Positions 1 to 12,806 of a stretch of 64,000 nucleotides of DNA are shown here, in pieces. Both the position numbers and the translations under genes were made by a program. Under the pieces are notes generated by a model. It was not told where the DNA came from. It searched no databases and was given only the letters and a program-made list of their open reading frames with translations. Source of the stretch: Sorghum bicolor (taxonomy: Eukaryota; Streptophyta; Magnoliopsida; Poales; Poaceae); the NCBI RefSeq assembly GCF_000003195.3, contig NC_012870.2, positions 2,017,501-2,081,500 of the forward strand, written 5' to 3'. Within the stretch, counting starts at the first letter, position 1, and every line of letters begins with the position of its first letter.

Positions 1-1109
1 CTGTATTATTAGCTTTGCTCATAGCATCCGAAGTTAAGGTATTGTTTGGAGAACTTCTTGTCTGCAACGTTTGCTTCTTCACGGAGCTTGAAAAACTAGC
101 TCTCCTAAACTAGGTAGTTTTTTCAAGCTAACAAAAGCTCTAAAAGCTACTGTACACTTTATGATAGAAGTAGAAAATTTCTCTCAAAACAGTCTTCCGA
201 AGTATTTTTGGAAAAGTTATAGCTCCCATAAAGAAACAGGCTCCCCTAAATAGATACTTCTCCACGAAGTACTTTTGAAAAAAACAATAGCTCCCCAAAC
301 TTCTTTGCGCAAGTTTAAATGTGTACTTTTTTAAATTAATTTATAGAAAATGTTATCGTACTTATAGCACTAAATAAATATACTATCAAATGTGTTCCAT
401 AATTAACCTAATAGTAACCGCTATCATAAATACTTGCAATATTTCTTTTTACAAATTTAGTTAAATTTAAAGCAATATATAATTTCCCAAAAACGAGAAT
501 TATATTTGCTACATAGGGAGTACAGTATACTCCACCCTTAGAGTTACTCTAAGTTAAATTATTTGAAATTTATAGAAATGAGCATTAGTACTTATGCCAT
601 CAAATTAATATAACTATATATATTATAAAACATATTTTTATCATTTGGTCTCCTAAGTGTTCCTATTCTTCATTATAAAGTTGGTCGAATTATTATCGGT
701 ATATATTTTGGGACAGAAGGATACTGTAAATCATAATCACCAGTTAATTAATAATCGACAGACCTTATCCTGGCATCCGATCCGATCCGATCCGGATCCA
801 ACTGCCACGCCCGCACCCGTGCCACGTGGATTCCAGAACGCACGGGCGGCGGCACTGACCAGTAGGCCCAATCCATAGGAGACAAGAGAGCTCATCAGCA
901 CGGGATCTCCCGACGGATACAAGAAAGGGGTAGGACAGTAAAAGCCCGTAGCCCAGAAAGAGAGAAGGTTCTCCAAGTCAATCACAATCACGAGGAGTCA
1001 TCAGTTCATCACGCCATACAACACGGACAGCGACGAGACGACGACGCCGGAGAGTAACGGCGAGTCGGCCGCGAGAGTGAAGGCGAGTCGGCGACCATCA
1101 AGGAAGGAC
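1..1109. other. upstream region of galactokinase, no gene seen
   Basis: The first 650 bases are AT-rich, with repeated stretches resembling 'gctcccctaaa...acttctcc' that look like an old transposon remnant, but I see no terminal repeats. From about 770 the sequence becomes GC-rich and leads into the galactokinase 5' leader. A short ATCCG-type run lies at 776-798. A TATA-like run (tatatatt) lies near 699-707, about 400 bp before the ATG, so its role is uncertain. Confidence 0.5.
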
Positions 1110-4100
1110 ATGGCCACGTTGCCCGGCAGCGCCCCCGCCGAGGCGGCGGAGCTCGTGCCGACGCTCTCCTCGCTGGAGCCGGTCTACGGCGCGGGCGCGC
1201 AGCTCGACGAGGCGCGCCTCCGCTTCGCCCGCCTCGGGGACCGCTTCCACGCCGTCTACGGCGCCCGCCCCGCGCTCTTCGCCCGCTCCCCAGGTCCGTC
1301 CGTCTCCGTCGCTAGACTGCTCGCGTGTGTGTGTGGCTGTGTGCTTGAGCGGGGTTGAGACTGAGACTAGCCGCGCCGCGCGATTGTGCTGCGGATTGGC
1401 TATTGCTGCAGGGAGGGTGAATCTGATCGGGGAGCACATCGACTACGAGGGCTACTCGGTGCTGCCCATGGCCATCCGCCAGGACATGATCGTCGCCATC
1501 CGGAGGGCCGACGGCGGCCAGGTGCGGGTCGCCAATGTCGACGACAAGTACCCCCTGTGCGTCTACCCCGCCGACCCAGATAAGGTACCAATGCCCTCCT
1601 CTGCTCCCTGCTCTATCCATCTAGATAGATTGGTAATACAGTTTTTGGGCGGTGTTGTTCCGATCGAGGCTTCATTTCGACGGTGATTTGGGGGAAAACA
1701 GGTTTCTGTCACGGAGAATTTTTAGGCGAGATTCTCCGGCCGTGCTCCAACTAATCTGCGTTCTTAATTTAATTTACTCTTGGAGGGGGAGGTAAGGCAC
1801 GAGGATCTCGTTCTCGTTCCTACCATTGGAGCGCGGCGGCGGTTGCATTGCTTCCGGTTAATTAGCATATCGCAACAAAAGGCCCGTGACGTGGGACCTG
1901 GGTCGGTTACCCGTGAACTTGATAACCTCAGGTGCGTCACGGAACTGACCTGCTTTGGACCTGACGGTCCTTCCCTGCTACTTTCAGCGCAGTGGGAGCT
2001 AGTATTGACTAAGGATTGTTTCAGCTGCCCGATGGCACTAACAGTCAACTTGTAAATGCTGCTAGTAGTTTCTTGGCCGTGATACAGTCAATGTATACCT
2101 TGTGCTAAAGTAATTCTTGTGTCAGCTATAGATTTCCAATTACTTCGTGGCTATAGTAGTACCAGCTCTGCTTGCTGCCTAAAAATATGCTCTTATTTGT
2201 TTGCCTGGCCTTAACAACATTAAGTGTTTTGTTCTGGTGTAGGAAATTGACATAAAAAATCACAAATGGGGGCACTATTTCATGTGTGGGTAAGTTACAA
2301 TTTTGAATTCTTGCTGCAGAAACCTGTATATTGAAGTATTTTGTTCCCAATTATTTTTATTGTAGAAAATGAGTATGTCAGTATGTGATATGTTTGTATC
2401 CACTTGATTTGCAATCTGCAGATACAAGGGAGTTTACGAATACTGTAGATCAAACGGGATAGATCTGGGCAAACCTGTTGCACTTGATGTTGTTGTTGAT
2501 GGCACAGTTCCTCAAGGTTCAATTGAGCTCTTTAGTTGTACAAATCTTTCCTTCTGTTCAAATGACATGTTTTATAAAGGTTTGCTGGTGTTATTTCTCT
2601 TATTAGGCTCTGGATTGTCAAGCTCAGCAGCTTTTGTCTGTTCAGCAACAATTGCTATCATGGGAGTCCTTGAGAAAAACTTTCCAAAGGTATTACTTTA
2701 ATGCAATTAATTTTGTAAAGCACTAATATGTCGCACAATTGGCAAGAAACAAGTGCCTTTTTGCCTTTATATCAAATGGAGATTTAAGTGGCAGATGCAG
2801 CAGAAGTAAACACCCTGCTTGTTAATGACTACAAATTGGATAGCCAAATTTGATGGTGGTTTGCTGCTTATGCTGATGCATTGTTTTTGACATTGACTAG
2901 ATTGGCAATCAGATGAATTTTCACCCATTTATATTATTTTTACGTTGTTTAGCACAGCAAACTTCTAGTGGTCAATTGGTAAACTTACTATATTCAAACC
3001 ATGCAGAAAGAAGTTGCTCAATTCACTTGTCTGTCTGAGCGCCACATTGGAACACAGTCTGGAGGCATGGATCAGGTAATGCAATCCAGGAATTTCTTGT
3101 TGAGATTTGTAGGGTGTTTCTTATCTTTTTGTAAGTAATGTCAGTTGCTAAAGTAAATTAAAACGCTTTGCTTAACTCAATTGATCCTGTTCCCATTTAA
3201 CATTTCATTGTATTTTTGTAGGCTATATCTATCATGGCCAAACCTGGATTCGCTGAGTTGATAGATTTTAATCCAATTCATGCAACTGATGTCCAACTAC
3301 CTCCAGGTGGTACATTTGTGATCGCCCATTGTTTGGCAGAGTCCAAGAAAGCAGAGACAGCTGCAACAAATTATAATAACCGTGTTGTGGAGTGTCGCTT
3401 AGCAGCGGTAAATGAATAATTAGTTTTATTATGGGCTTGCTTCTAAAGTATTTTCAATCTCATGCTCCTTTTTAGTACTGTATATATTGTGCCATTTCAC
3501 CTATTGCACCAAAACAAATGACTAATATCTTAATAATACTCAAGTATTATCAGTTGTTTTTTTATATATAAAAGACAACGAAACAAGTAACAGGTTATAC
3601 AGACAGAAGGTTTCCTTGTCATTTCTGTTTGTTGAGCTAATAGCTTTCCCTTGCACTTTTCAGATTGTTCTTGCCATCAAACTAGGGATGGATAGGAAAA
3701 AAGCTGTCTCCTCTGTTACAACCCTCTCCGATGTTGAGGGTCTATGCGTTTCTTTTGCTGGGAAAGAAGGTTCATCTGATCCTGCAATAGCTGTGAAGGT
3801 GCACGACTTTTAACATGACTTTAGACTATTGGCAAGAGAAATATGGTTATGACTGAAGAATTGCCTGCCTCATCTTCATTGTTTGTTCTTGAAGAGAGAT
3901 TCACAACGTGTTTTTATAATTTTATTTGTCATCTGGTTCTGCCATTTCATCTAATTTATTTCTTGCGAACACATACGCGGACTGTGCATAATCACATTAA
4001 GAAAGAAATAAAAGATGACGCTGTACCCAAATCACAAAGGCCAAACAACCAATACTAAGCCCTTGCCTTGATGGGCCACTGGGTGGTCTGCCAGTTTGGA

Positions 4101-4529
4101 ACCTTTTAGTTCCCTTTTCTGCATCTTCTTATTCTTCCCTGAGTAGGCAGATTAATTTCAGTTTGAGTGGGCAATTTTTTTTCAAGTCTCTTTTCTAGAT
4201 TTCCTTTTTACAGTTTCGAACTTTTGATACTGTGATGTTACTCCGTAGGATGGTTTATCTTTTTGATGTTGGGAAAGGATAATTTGATTTTTTTTATGTC
4301 TGAAAAAAGATCAATACTGTGCAAGATGGAGTAGCAAGGATTTATTTTAAGCCATAAAGTTTTCCTCATATTGCTGTGCAATATTGCAGAAACTTTTGCA
4401 TGAGAATCCATATACAGCTGAAGAAATAGAGAAAATTACAGGTGAAAGCCTGACATCTGTCTTCCAGAGCTCTCAAACTTCCTTGGATGTTATAAAAGCT
4501 GCAAAGCACTACAAGCTATTTCAGGTGGA

Positions 4530-4565
<36 letters not shown>

Positions 4566-5775
4566 TGGGGAATATTTTCAGGTGGATCTCATGTGCTTAT
4601 TATTTGTATTCTTGACTCTTGTAGCCATCTAAGTTATGCTATTTCATGAAAACAACTGCATAGGGTCAGAGGACCTGTTTGCAAGCTTAGAACACTTTGA
4701 GTAGAAGCTTGCTAGTTTCTTTTAACATAGATGCTACTTGAACTGTGTGGTGATGCTATTATTAATTTCAGCGTGCGACTCATGTCTACTCTGAAGCAAG
4801 GAGGGTTTACGCTTTCAGGGATACTGTCTCCTCAAAACTCAGGTGGGTTTACTATTTGTAATGTGCTTCTTCCCTAGGTTGTGTGTATTATCCTCACGGT
4901 ACTTTGGAAATTGATCTAAAAATTGTGTTTTGTCATATGATACAGTCATTCTTCTGCTGACACGTAATGTTGTCTCCGTGCAGTGAGGAAGATAAGCTTA
5001 AGAAACTTGGTGATCTTATGAACGAAAGCCATTACAGCTGCAGCGTGCTATATGAGTGCAGGTATCTTTGCAGTATACTGATGGTAACAGTTCAAATTCA
5101 TTGTGGTGATTTTTGTGCCAGGCTGTTTATATTAACTATCATCACAAGGCACTTGGTGTTGCTTTGGGAAACTTATGAACATACTGACATATTTCACTAT
5201 ACCAGTTGCCCTGAGCTGGAGGAGCTTGTGAAAGTCTGTAGAGACAATGGAGCACTGGGAGCACGTCTCACAGGAGCTGGGTGGGGTGGCTGTGCGGTTG
5301 CTCTGGTCAAGGAGCCCATCGTCCCTCAGTTCATTCTGAATCTAAAGGCAAGCTCAATGTCTCATCTCTCATTCTGATTGCTGCATCCAAAATTCTTGGC
5401 AGTAAGCAAGCGCATGACATATAGAAAGTTACAGACATACGTTGTCCATAGTCTGTTCTGTTGTATCCTGACTTGTATACGTAGTCCCTGCCTAAACACC
5501 GCCACAAGAATCGCATGGCTTGATGCATCTGAGCTTACTTAGGTTGGCTACCACGATCCTGTTTATAACTGCATAGTATGACGGTGCATGCAGACACAGA
5601 TTCTTCTATGGCTTGGCTTTGGTTCTGAAGTCTATCAGCTAGCACTGATTTCTGATTTATGCAGGAAATGTACTACAAATCAAGGATTGAGAGGGGAGTA
5701 ATCCAGCAGGGTGATCTGGGCCTGTATGTTTTCGCGTCGAAGCCATCGAGCGGCGCAGCCATATTGACGTTGTAG
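1110..5775 (+). CDS. GALK: galactokinase, 13 exons
   Basis: Phosphorylates galactose to galactose-1-phosphate with ATP, the first step of the Leloir salvage pathway, in the cytosol. Exons: 1110-1293, 1412-1584, 2243-2289, 2422-2516, 2607-2689, 3007-3075, 3222-3407, 3664-3798, 4390-4524, 4772-4842, 4984-5061, 5206-5347, 5665-5775. They total 1509 nt and encode 502 aa, close to other plant galactokinases. Visible GHMP-kinase motifs are the galactokinase signature [12 protein letters not shown] at residues 62-73 (split by intron 1), the ATP-binding GSGLSSSAA at 167-175, GGMDQ with the likely catalytic Asp at 216, and LTGAGWGGC at 440-448. Every junction is GT-AG except the last intron (5348-5664), which starts GC (AAG|gcaagc). 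The start is the only in-frame ATG before the signature exon that gives a family-like N-terminus. A CT microsatellite sits in intron 9. Confidence 0.95.
4532..4562. repeat. CT dinucleotide microsatellite
   Basis: An uninterrupted (TC)n run of about 30 bases lies a few bases downstream of the 5' splice site of galactokinase intron 9 (donor at 4525). It is likely polymorphic in length between accessions. Confidence 0.95.
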
Positions 5776-6585
5776 GCGGGCAGAGGCAGCCTCCATTCTT
5801 TTACGAGCCCGCTGTAAATTCGTAGAGTCCGTACCCTGGTCCCAGATGTGGCCCTGTAAAACATGGAATAAGTTACTTGCATCTCGATGAACACCGAACT
5901 GTTGTAAAACATGGAGTATTAAATTATCTCAGGCAACACACGCATTAGGCATGTTGCTCCAGATTTGAGAGACGAGTTCGTGGCTGGCTGCCATGGATGA
6001 ATGAAGTTAAAAGAAAAGAGGAATAATCCGAATCTTATCCAGAGGGCGTATCTATCTATGCCCCGTTGTGTAGCTCGTCTCCCTTTGGATCATAATTCAA
6101 TATGTCGAGCTAACTCTGGAGGAGGATATTGTGCAAAGAAAGAGAGCCAGCTCCTGTGAGAGGGGTTAAAGCCCATTTGTTGATTATGGGGTCTTAACTA
6201 TGTTTTTTTTTTGCCCTAGAGGGTTATTTTTCTTGTGTACATAAAACTCTCTTTTCTCCATCTTATTTGAAGGCCAAAGCTTCTGTCGTTACGTTAAAAA
6301 AATCGGAATCTATATACGGATGCAACTTGGACTTGATATCCGTAAATAGGCACATTGTCATAGACAGTGGTCAGTAGGTACTCCCTCTGGTCCGTATTTC
6401 AATTTACACGCCACAACGTTGACATGGGTCATATTAACTCAAGCAGACGAGACTTTTGCATGCTTATTTATTGAAGGAGTTTGTTTAGCCGGTGCATGCA
6501 TGCGAAATCGTTGGGCAGGAGGCGGCGGGCGCAGGTGAGCTAGCCAGCCCTGCCCGTTTTAATTGCAGTAGTCGTTGGGAGGTAA
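5776..6585. other. galactokinase 3' region and intergenic DNA
   Basis: This covers the 3' UTR and downstream flank of galactokinase. I see no canonical AATAAA close to the stop codon; variants such as AATAAG (near 5867) and AATAAT (near 6022) are present. No other gene is visible. Confidence 0.4.
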
Positions 6586-6791
6586 GGCGAGTCTCAATGC
6601 ATGTTTCATTAGAGTGTCATACACATTAAATAGGGTGCTACATAAGCAAAATTGCTGACTTGGCAGGGTCATTAAACGAAGGAGTTTCATCATATGAGAG
6701 AGGAGTTTCATCCCCATGAAACTTCTATGGCTCGGTTACCTAGTTTATAGTCTTGGTAACTGTGCCATGAAACTATGCATTGAGACTGGCC
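6586..6791. mobile_element. Tourist-like MITE, 206 bp
   Basis: The ends are inverted: GGCGAGTCTCAATGCA at the left and the complement of GGCCAGTCTCAATGCA at the right. It is flanked on both sides by TAA (6583-6585 and 6792-6794). A 3-bp TAA duplication is the hallmark of PIF/Harbinger-type MITEs. There is no coding capacity. Confidence 0.85.
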
Positions 6792-6853
6792 TAAACTCCC
6801 AACACGAGCGCAGCGCACGATGCTGCTTTATTTCCTCTTCCTTGTTCGCCTAA

Positions 6854-7155
6854 GACCCTGTTTAGAATGGAGATGAAAAAATTTTAGGTGTCACATTAGA
6901 TGTGTTGGAAGAATGTCGGAAGAAATTTTTAAAAATTAATAAAAAACAAATTACATAGCTCGTCTAAAAACTGTAAGATAAATATATTAAGCATAAGTAA
7001 TCTATCATTAGCACATGTAAAGTTACTGTAGTACTTAAGACTAATTATAGACTAACTAAACTTAAAAGATTCGTCTCGTGATTTTCAACCAAACTGTGTA
7101 ATTAGTTTATTTTTTATTTACATTTAATGTTTTATACATGTGCCCAAAGTTCATA
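6854..7155. mobile_element. PIF/Harbinger-like MITE, right end decayed
   Basis: It starts TAA|GACCCTGTTTAG and carries the family core seen many times in this window (attacatagctcg..., agattcgtctcgtgatt). The best match in the window is the element at 60315-60644. The right terminal repeat is not recognisable. Confidence 0.7.
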
Positions 7156-7525
7156 TGGGGAGGCAACGGACCGGAGGAAGTTGGAAGTACGTACATACTC
7201 CCTCCTTGCTTACAAAAAAAATATTCAGTACAGTGACACATTCTAGAAAGCTTAATTTTAATTCTTTATTTTTATAAAAATATTTATCAAAACATGACAT
7301 ATGTATATTTTTATAAAAGTATTTTTTCAAGATAAATCTATTTATATAGTTTTTATATTTTTAAATTCAATAACTTAAAACTTATTTATAATTTATATTT
7401 TTAATATCTGACTTAAACTTTATCAAAAACAACTTTCTTTCTTTGTGAGTATGGAAAAAGTACATAACATTTGAGCCGCTTCTATGAATTCGAATTTGGG
7501 GCAGTTGTATTATACTCCTGTTCCA

Positions 7526-7830
7526 TTTTTTTTTTTTGAGAATCTCAAACTTTATTGACGGTGACGGTGAGGCGTGAGCGAAGGCCAGCCCATGCCTGCA
7601 TCTGCATGTGCGATGGACACTGGAGACTGGACCTGCGCCGCTGGCTCCGCGTTTTCATTTGGCCAGCCCAGGGCCCAGGCCAGGTCTCTCCATCAAGTCC
7701 TCCATCTTTTCCGAGGCGCAACAAGTCCACAACTCCGTTGACCATTTCATGCATCATTGTCCGATGCTTTGGGGTCCATAAACTACTGGCACAGCACATT
7801 GGACTCGTACCCCTAAAACCTTAGGCTTGG
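7526..7830 (-). mobile_element. possible retroposed fragment with poly(A), minus strand
   Basis: Read on the minus strand, a GC-rich stretch ends in AATAAA (complement of 7551-7556) followed about 14 bases later by a 12-base A tract (complement of 7526-7537). That is the 3' end expected of a LINE-type or processed insert. The 84-89 aa reading frames across it have no family signature I recognise. No target duplication was found. Confidence 0.4.
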
Positions 7831-8468
7831 CTGCTGTAGCTAATCCTAGGACTATTTAAACTACTCCTTTCGTTCTAGATTAAATCAACTTTTAGAATTG
7901 TCATAAATAAAACTATTTCAAATTTAATCAAATTTTATAGCAAAAGAGAAAGGTATTATAATACTAAATTAATATAACTAGATATACCATGAAATATATG
8001 TTCATGATATACTTATTTGATGTCACAGATGTTACTACTTTTTCATATAAAGTTACTCAAAGTCTAATCTGATACTAAGATTTTTTTTCGTGTAGAGGGA
8101 GCAACGGTACAGCAAAGTTGTAGCACTAACACTTTAGCTTAGTTCTAACTACTCCTAGTTTTGGACCATTCAAACTACTCACATTGTCTCACATCAAATC
8201 AATTTCTAGAATTATTCTAAATTAAACTATTTTAAACTTGACCAAATTTTCTAAAAAAAATAGCACCGACATTTATAACACCATATAATGAAATATATTT
8301 ATTTGATATCATAGATATTACCCTTTCCATAAATTAGTTGCTCAACCAGAAGATAATGTGGCTTAGGGTGATTGTAACAGTTGAATTTTTTGGGGGTACA
8401 AACTACAAAGGGTTACCTGCACAACAGAGTTATACGATCAGTAAGTGTGTCCGCAACAGTAAAATCTA
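7831..8468. other. AT-rich intergenic DNA with MITE remnants
   Basis: Two diverged copies of a segment starting 'ctactc...attaaatcaa' (about 7860-8100 and 8170-8340) resemble worn Stowaway-type sequence. I see no gene. Confidence 0.35.
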
Positions 8469-8709
8469 CTCCCTCCGTCTCTGAAAGAATCAATTTCTAG
8501 GATCCGTGCAGTTTGACTAACTTTATAGAAAAGAGTAACAACATCTATAATATAAAATACACATTATATGAAAATATATTTTATGATGAATCTAATAATA
8601 CTAATTTGATACTATAAATCTTAGCATTTTTTTCTAAAAATTTGGTCAAAGTTTAAAAAGTTTGACTTAGGACAACTCTAGAAATTGATTCTTTCAGGGA
8701 CGGAGGGAG
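8469..8709. mobile_element. Stowaway-like MITE, 241 bp
   Basis: The perfect ends CTCCCTCCGTC and its inverted partner GACGGAGGGAG are flanked by the dinucleotide TA on both sides (8467-8468 and 8710-8711). Inner arms also pair (aagaatcaatttctagg with agaaattgattctttc). This is the structure of Tc1/mariner-derived Stowaway elements. Non-coding. Confidence 0.92.
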
Positions 8710-8939
8710 TAAATCGCTAGCTGACGTGGCAAGTAAAGAATAAATCAAACCATAAAACTATAGTATTCTGATCATGCCAAAGAAAGTGTAGAGACTTGGG
8801 TCGCATGGATTCTCATGGCGTGCGAGACTATCGCGGAGGGAAGCGCTAGCATCGCGTTATTTTACCCTCTCTCACCTTCACTTCACGTGGATGAAAACAT
8901 GATGTCAGCTAGTGATTTCACTTGTTGGAGGCGCCCTAA

Positions 8940-9229
8940 GACTATCTCCAACAATCGTCACCCAAAATACAAGACCTATTTGTCCTTTAGGTAGCGCTAC
9001 AGGTAAAAAGTTCTATACCTATTTTTAGTCTTCTTCAACAACAAGACCTAAAAGACAACAGTCTCTGCAAATGGGTCTCGAGGAGAGAGGATACCCAAAT
9101 TTGGATTATGCCTCTCCTGATACCCAAAATGGGTCTTTTGTATGGGTACTCTGTTGGAGGCTATAGGTATTGTGTTGGAGATCCATTTTGTGTTTGGGTT
9201 CCCAAATGGGTCTCCTGTTGGAGATAGCC
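8940..9229. mobile_element. Tourist-like MITE with GGCTATCTCCAACA ends
   Basis: The left end is GACTATCTCCAACA and the right end is the complement of GGCTATCTCCAACA. TAA flanks both sides (8937-8939 and 9230-9232). The inner sequence is low-GC and non-coding. The next MITE begins directly after the right-hand TAA. Confidence 0.85.
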
Positions 9230-9232
9230 TAA

Positions 9233-9473
9233 CATGTTTAGTTCACTCAAAAACCCAAAATTTTTCAAGATTTTCCGTCACATCGAATCTTGCGACACAT
9301 ACATGGAGCATTAAATATAGTAAAAAAAATAAAAACTAATTACACAGTTTGTCTGTAAATCGCGAGATGAATCTTTTGAGCCTAATTAGTTCATAATTAG
9401 ACAATATTTGTCACAAACAAACGAAAATGCTACAGTGCTCCGAACCATAAATTTTTGCAAACTAAACAAGGCC
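9233..9473. mobile_element. PIF/Harbinger-like MITE (GGCCTTGTTTAG family)
   Basis: The right end CTAAACAAGGCC is intact and the left end is slightly mutated (catgtttagttc). The internal core (catcgaatcttgcgacac, taaatcgcgagatgaatc, ttagttcataattagacaat) matches the copies at 12807, 45842, 46540 and 59358. Confidence 0.85.
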
Positions 9474-10322
9474 AGGCTTTGCTGTAGCTACTTCTAGCTT
9501 TAGACCATTTAAACTATGAGTAGGGTTCTAGCACTAACACCTTTGCTTGGCTCAGGCTACTCATGACACAATGTTCTCTTCTTTCAGAAATAAATCAAAT
9601 AATAAGTATATTTTAACAAAAAGAAAAGTCATATGTGATAGATTTTTACTCTTGATTTCTTTAAAAATGCATTTTCAATAGCTAAAAGGATTAATATCAT
9701 CTACGTACGTTAGAGGCACTATTATGAATGTAAACCTAGTGAAGCAAGTCATGGGTCAATTCAGTGAGAACCATCCGTACGGAAAACAATGTGCAAATAT
9801 ATGGCTGATGTGTGGCCCACGAAATATCTTGTTTGTTTGGCTGATAAGCCATGACAGAAAGTATTGTTGGTTGATTTATTATGAGAGAAAACACTGTTGA
9901 ATGACTGATAAGCTCAAGCGAACAGTGGCTGTACCATTTTTTCCGTTAAACTTGCCTATAATTAATTTGAATAATCGTCCATAAGTCTTTGCAAAACTTT
10001 GACCTCTAGTTTCTCTAGCTAGTCAGAAATATATTTATTACCATAACCACCGGCTCGTTTTCTATCTCTTTCATCACCTCTTTCAGTCCTTGGCCGCAAT
10101 GAATGGCAATGGCTGGAGCTCCGAAGAAAACGCGAGGCGGCAGCCGCGGCCTCCCCGCTCACCCGCTCGCGTCCGTCGCGCGCGCCTCTCGTCGTCGTCA
10201 CAATCCGTGAAGCGCTAGCGTGCAAAACCCCGCGTACAAGACTTGCGTACACGTACGCCTACAGCAGTACAGCGTACCATATGACCATGCGCGCACCTCA
10301 AGTGGCTCCACGACCTCTCTAA
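9474..10322. other. intergenic DNA, no gene seen
   Basis: AT-rich to about 10020. A short GC-rich stretch at about 10120-10250 holds overlapping reading frames on both strands, none with a recognisable domain. Confidence 0.35.
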
Positions 10323-11049
10323 GGGCTTCTCCAGTGGCTGTCACCAACCGACTCATGCTCCGACGTGGAACCTGATGAGTCGACTTTTATCATTGGAGAA
10401 TGCCGACTCGTCGAGGAGAGAGAGAGGAGTCGATGCAAGATCTTGCATCGGTTCATCCGAATAAACAAATGAATCGAGTACGCGCCGCTTGAGCCCTTCC
10501 TATCCACGACGTTCGTCATCAGCCTCGCCTGGCACCGTCGCCCGTGCTGCTTGGGCGCGTCCGCCACTAGAGGTCCGCCGTGACTTGTGCTGTCATTCGA
10601 GGCGCTCGTCCGGCCGCGTTCGCCACTGGAGGCCCGTCCATCCGCCCCTCGCCGGCCTTGACCATGAAGACCTGCGCTGCTCACTGGAGTGTCGCTGTGC
10701 AGGGAGATGGTGCACCGCTGCATGCCTGCATGCGCCTGGGCAAGAAGAGGATGGAAGAAGGGGAAGGTGGCGCCCGCAAGCGCCCTCGCCGGCCATGCCT
10801 GCACCGGTGGATCCGGCTGCGCCCACGCTGGGGGAGAAGGCCATGGAATGCGTCGCTGCTCGCTGCGCCGTCGGAAGAAGAGAAAGGGGAAAGTAGAAGC
10901 CGATAGAAAAAAGAAGGGATGAGTCGGTTGGTGGGCTCCACACCGTTGGAGAAGTTTTTTGAGCGTATGAGTCGACTTCTCCAGGATTCGGTTTTGGGCG
11001 GACGTGGCCCTCTCTCTCTAAAAAAGCGACTCAACGACTGCGGTTGCCC
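10323..11049. mobile_element. possible TIR element with GC-rich interior, 727 bp
   Basis: TAA|GGGCTTCTCCAG begins the left end and GGTTGCCC|TAA closes the right end, giving a 3-bp TAA duplication. A further inverted pair lies inside: 'cttctccagtggc...caccaaccgactcat' at 10326-10360 against its complement at 10919-10955. The terminal repeats themselves are imperfect. The interior contains several overlapping reading frames of 77-161 aa on both strands, as expected of GC-rich DNA without stops; none shows a known domain. It may be a Tourist-like element that picked up unrelated sequence. Confidence 0.5.
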
Positions 11050-12806
11050 TAACTGGACGCGAACTCATTCGTCCTCTCTCATTATTAATAATTAATTAAT
11101 CAATTAATCAATTACTACGACCTTTTATATGTATACATGTAAGTATTTATTTATTATATACTACAATAATATAATGGAAATACGTATGTGCGATCTAGTA
11201 AAATGCGCCAGGGATTTCGATGTTTGCATGGGATCCATCCAATAATTGTGAGTAGGCGAGGCCAAATTTCCTTCGGTATGCACTATATATGCAGTTTGTA
11301 TTACTTTTTCTTTCTTTTTTTAATTAATTAACGAGGGGAACGAATTCCATTGGATTGGCGGATCCGGATCCGATCATATCGATAAATACCCTGCATCTGC
11401 ATGCATATTATACAATAAAAACGAATACCATACTCATGCCCAACAAATTCAAAAGAACACATCATGTAGTGATATGAGACTCAAATACTATATATACTCC
11501 TGTCCAAAAGCATTTTGTAAGTTATTACATCTTACGATATGACATCTCAACCTATCCATTTCTTCATACATACATGTATACTGCTGATTTATTCATTCTC
11601 CGTCCCATCATGGCCATATATATGTATACACAAACGTCGTTTCAAATATCACGGACATCAATTGTTTCTGATTTTGTCAAAGTATTTTTTTCAAAACCCT
11701 TGCCATATATATATGAGTATAAGCTAAGCTAAGTCGGTTGAACTGTTAATTCCAATCCATCACTGGTACTGACAGCAGGGGTGATTGACGGAAAATCCAA
11801 AATCATGTTTTCTCTTATGGCTCGCTAGATCTTTGGCTGTGTCACGTACACTTCACCGGGACGTCGTAAATTGTTCTATCGCGTATACCAGGCCAGAGGA
11901 AGTATTAAAATATAACTAAGCAAAAATATGAGTACAGTAGTATGTCTATAATTGGAGTCCCGAAGCATCGCAGCAACTAATGTAGATTCATGCATCATTG
12001 TCAGGTCTAATACCGATGTCACAATTGAAGGAAGAGGAGACAATCGGTAGTAGAGTTAAAAGAGAAAGGTACATTAGGGGGTTGATTGGTTGGCTGCATA
12101 TGCCTCTTAGCTTGGCTTTGTAGATACGCAGATTTTGGGCGGTGTTTCTAGGGAGCCAGGCTCAATGGATGCAGGTGATTACCGAGCTGATAATGTAGGG
12201 TATGCTTAGTCGTAAATATCAAGTGATATTAATGTGTTTTAAAGAAGTTCAAGACATTAGAAGATAAAATACGAACTTTATTAAGAGTATATATTGTACT
12301 ACTAAACAAAAATCATAATCATATGTATATCATTTTTTTTTTACGAGGCTAAGTAGGTATAGTCAACTAAACATAACTGTGTTGTATACGCTCAGCCCGT
12401 CGGACTACCCCATCCAACAAGCTGAGCGTAGCCTCTACTGATAAGTGAACCAATCACCCCCTACTTGTTGGTGGAGTTTATCCATCCAAATAGCTCAACA
12501 AATTTTTAGCTAGTTATGTTTAGCCGGAGTTAACAATTTGCTCTAGATGATCAAACGGGGTCTGACAATTACCACAGTATACCACATATGCTATATATAT
12601 TCTTTCTTTTGTCAAGTTGCAAACTCCGTCCATGTCATGCACTAGCTATCATATTAGCGTATTTATTTTGGGATTGAGGGAAGCTCACATATTAAATTAT
12701 CGAGTGTTGCATGCATGCAGCATGCGACACCACCCATCGACGGAAGGTACTCGATACTAGTCGTTTGGTTCGCGTTTCAGTTTCTTCAAAGCTTAGGCAG
12801 CATATA
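11050..12806. other. intergenic DNA, no gene seen
   Basis: AT-rich, with simple ATTAAT runs near 11085-11115. A segment at about 12080-12460 (gggggttgattggttggctgcat ... gaaccaatcaccccct) has inverted ends and looks like another worn TIR element. No coding signal. Confidence 0.4.
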
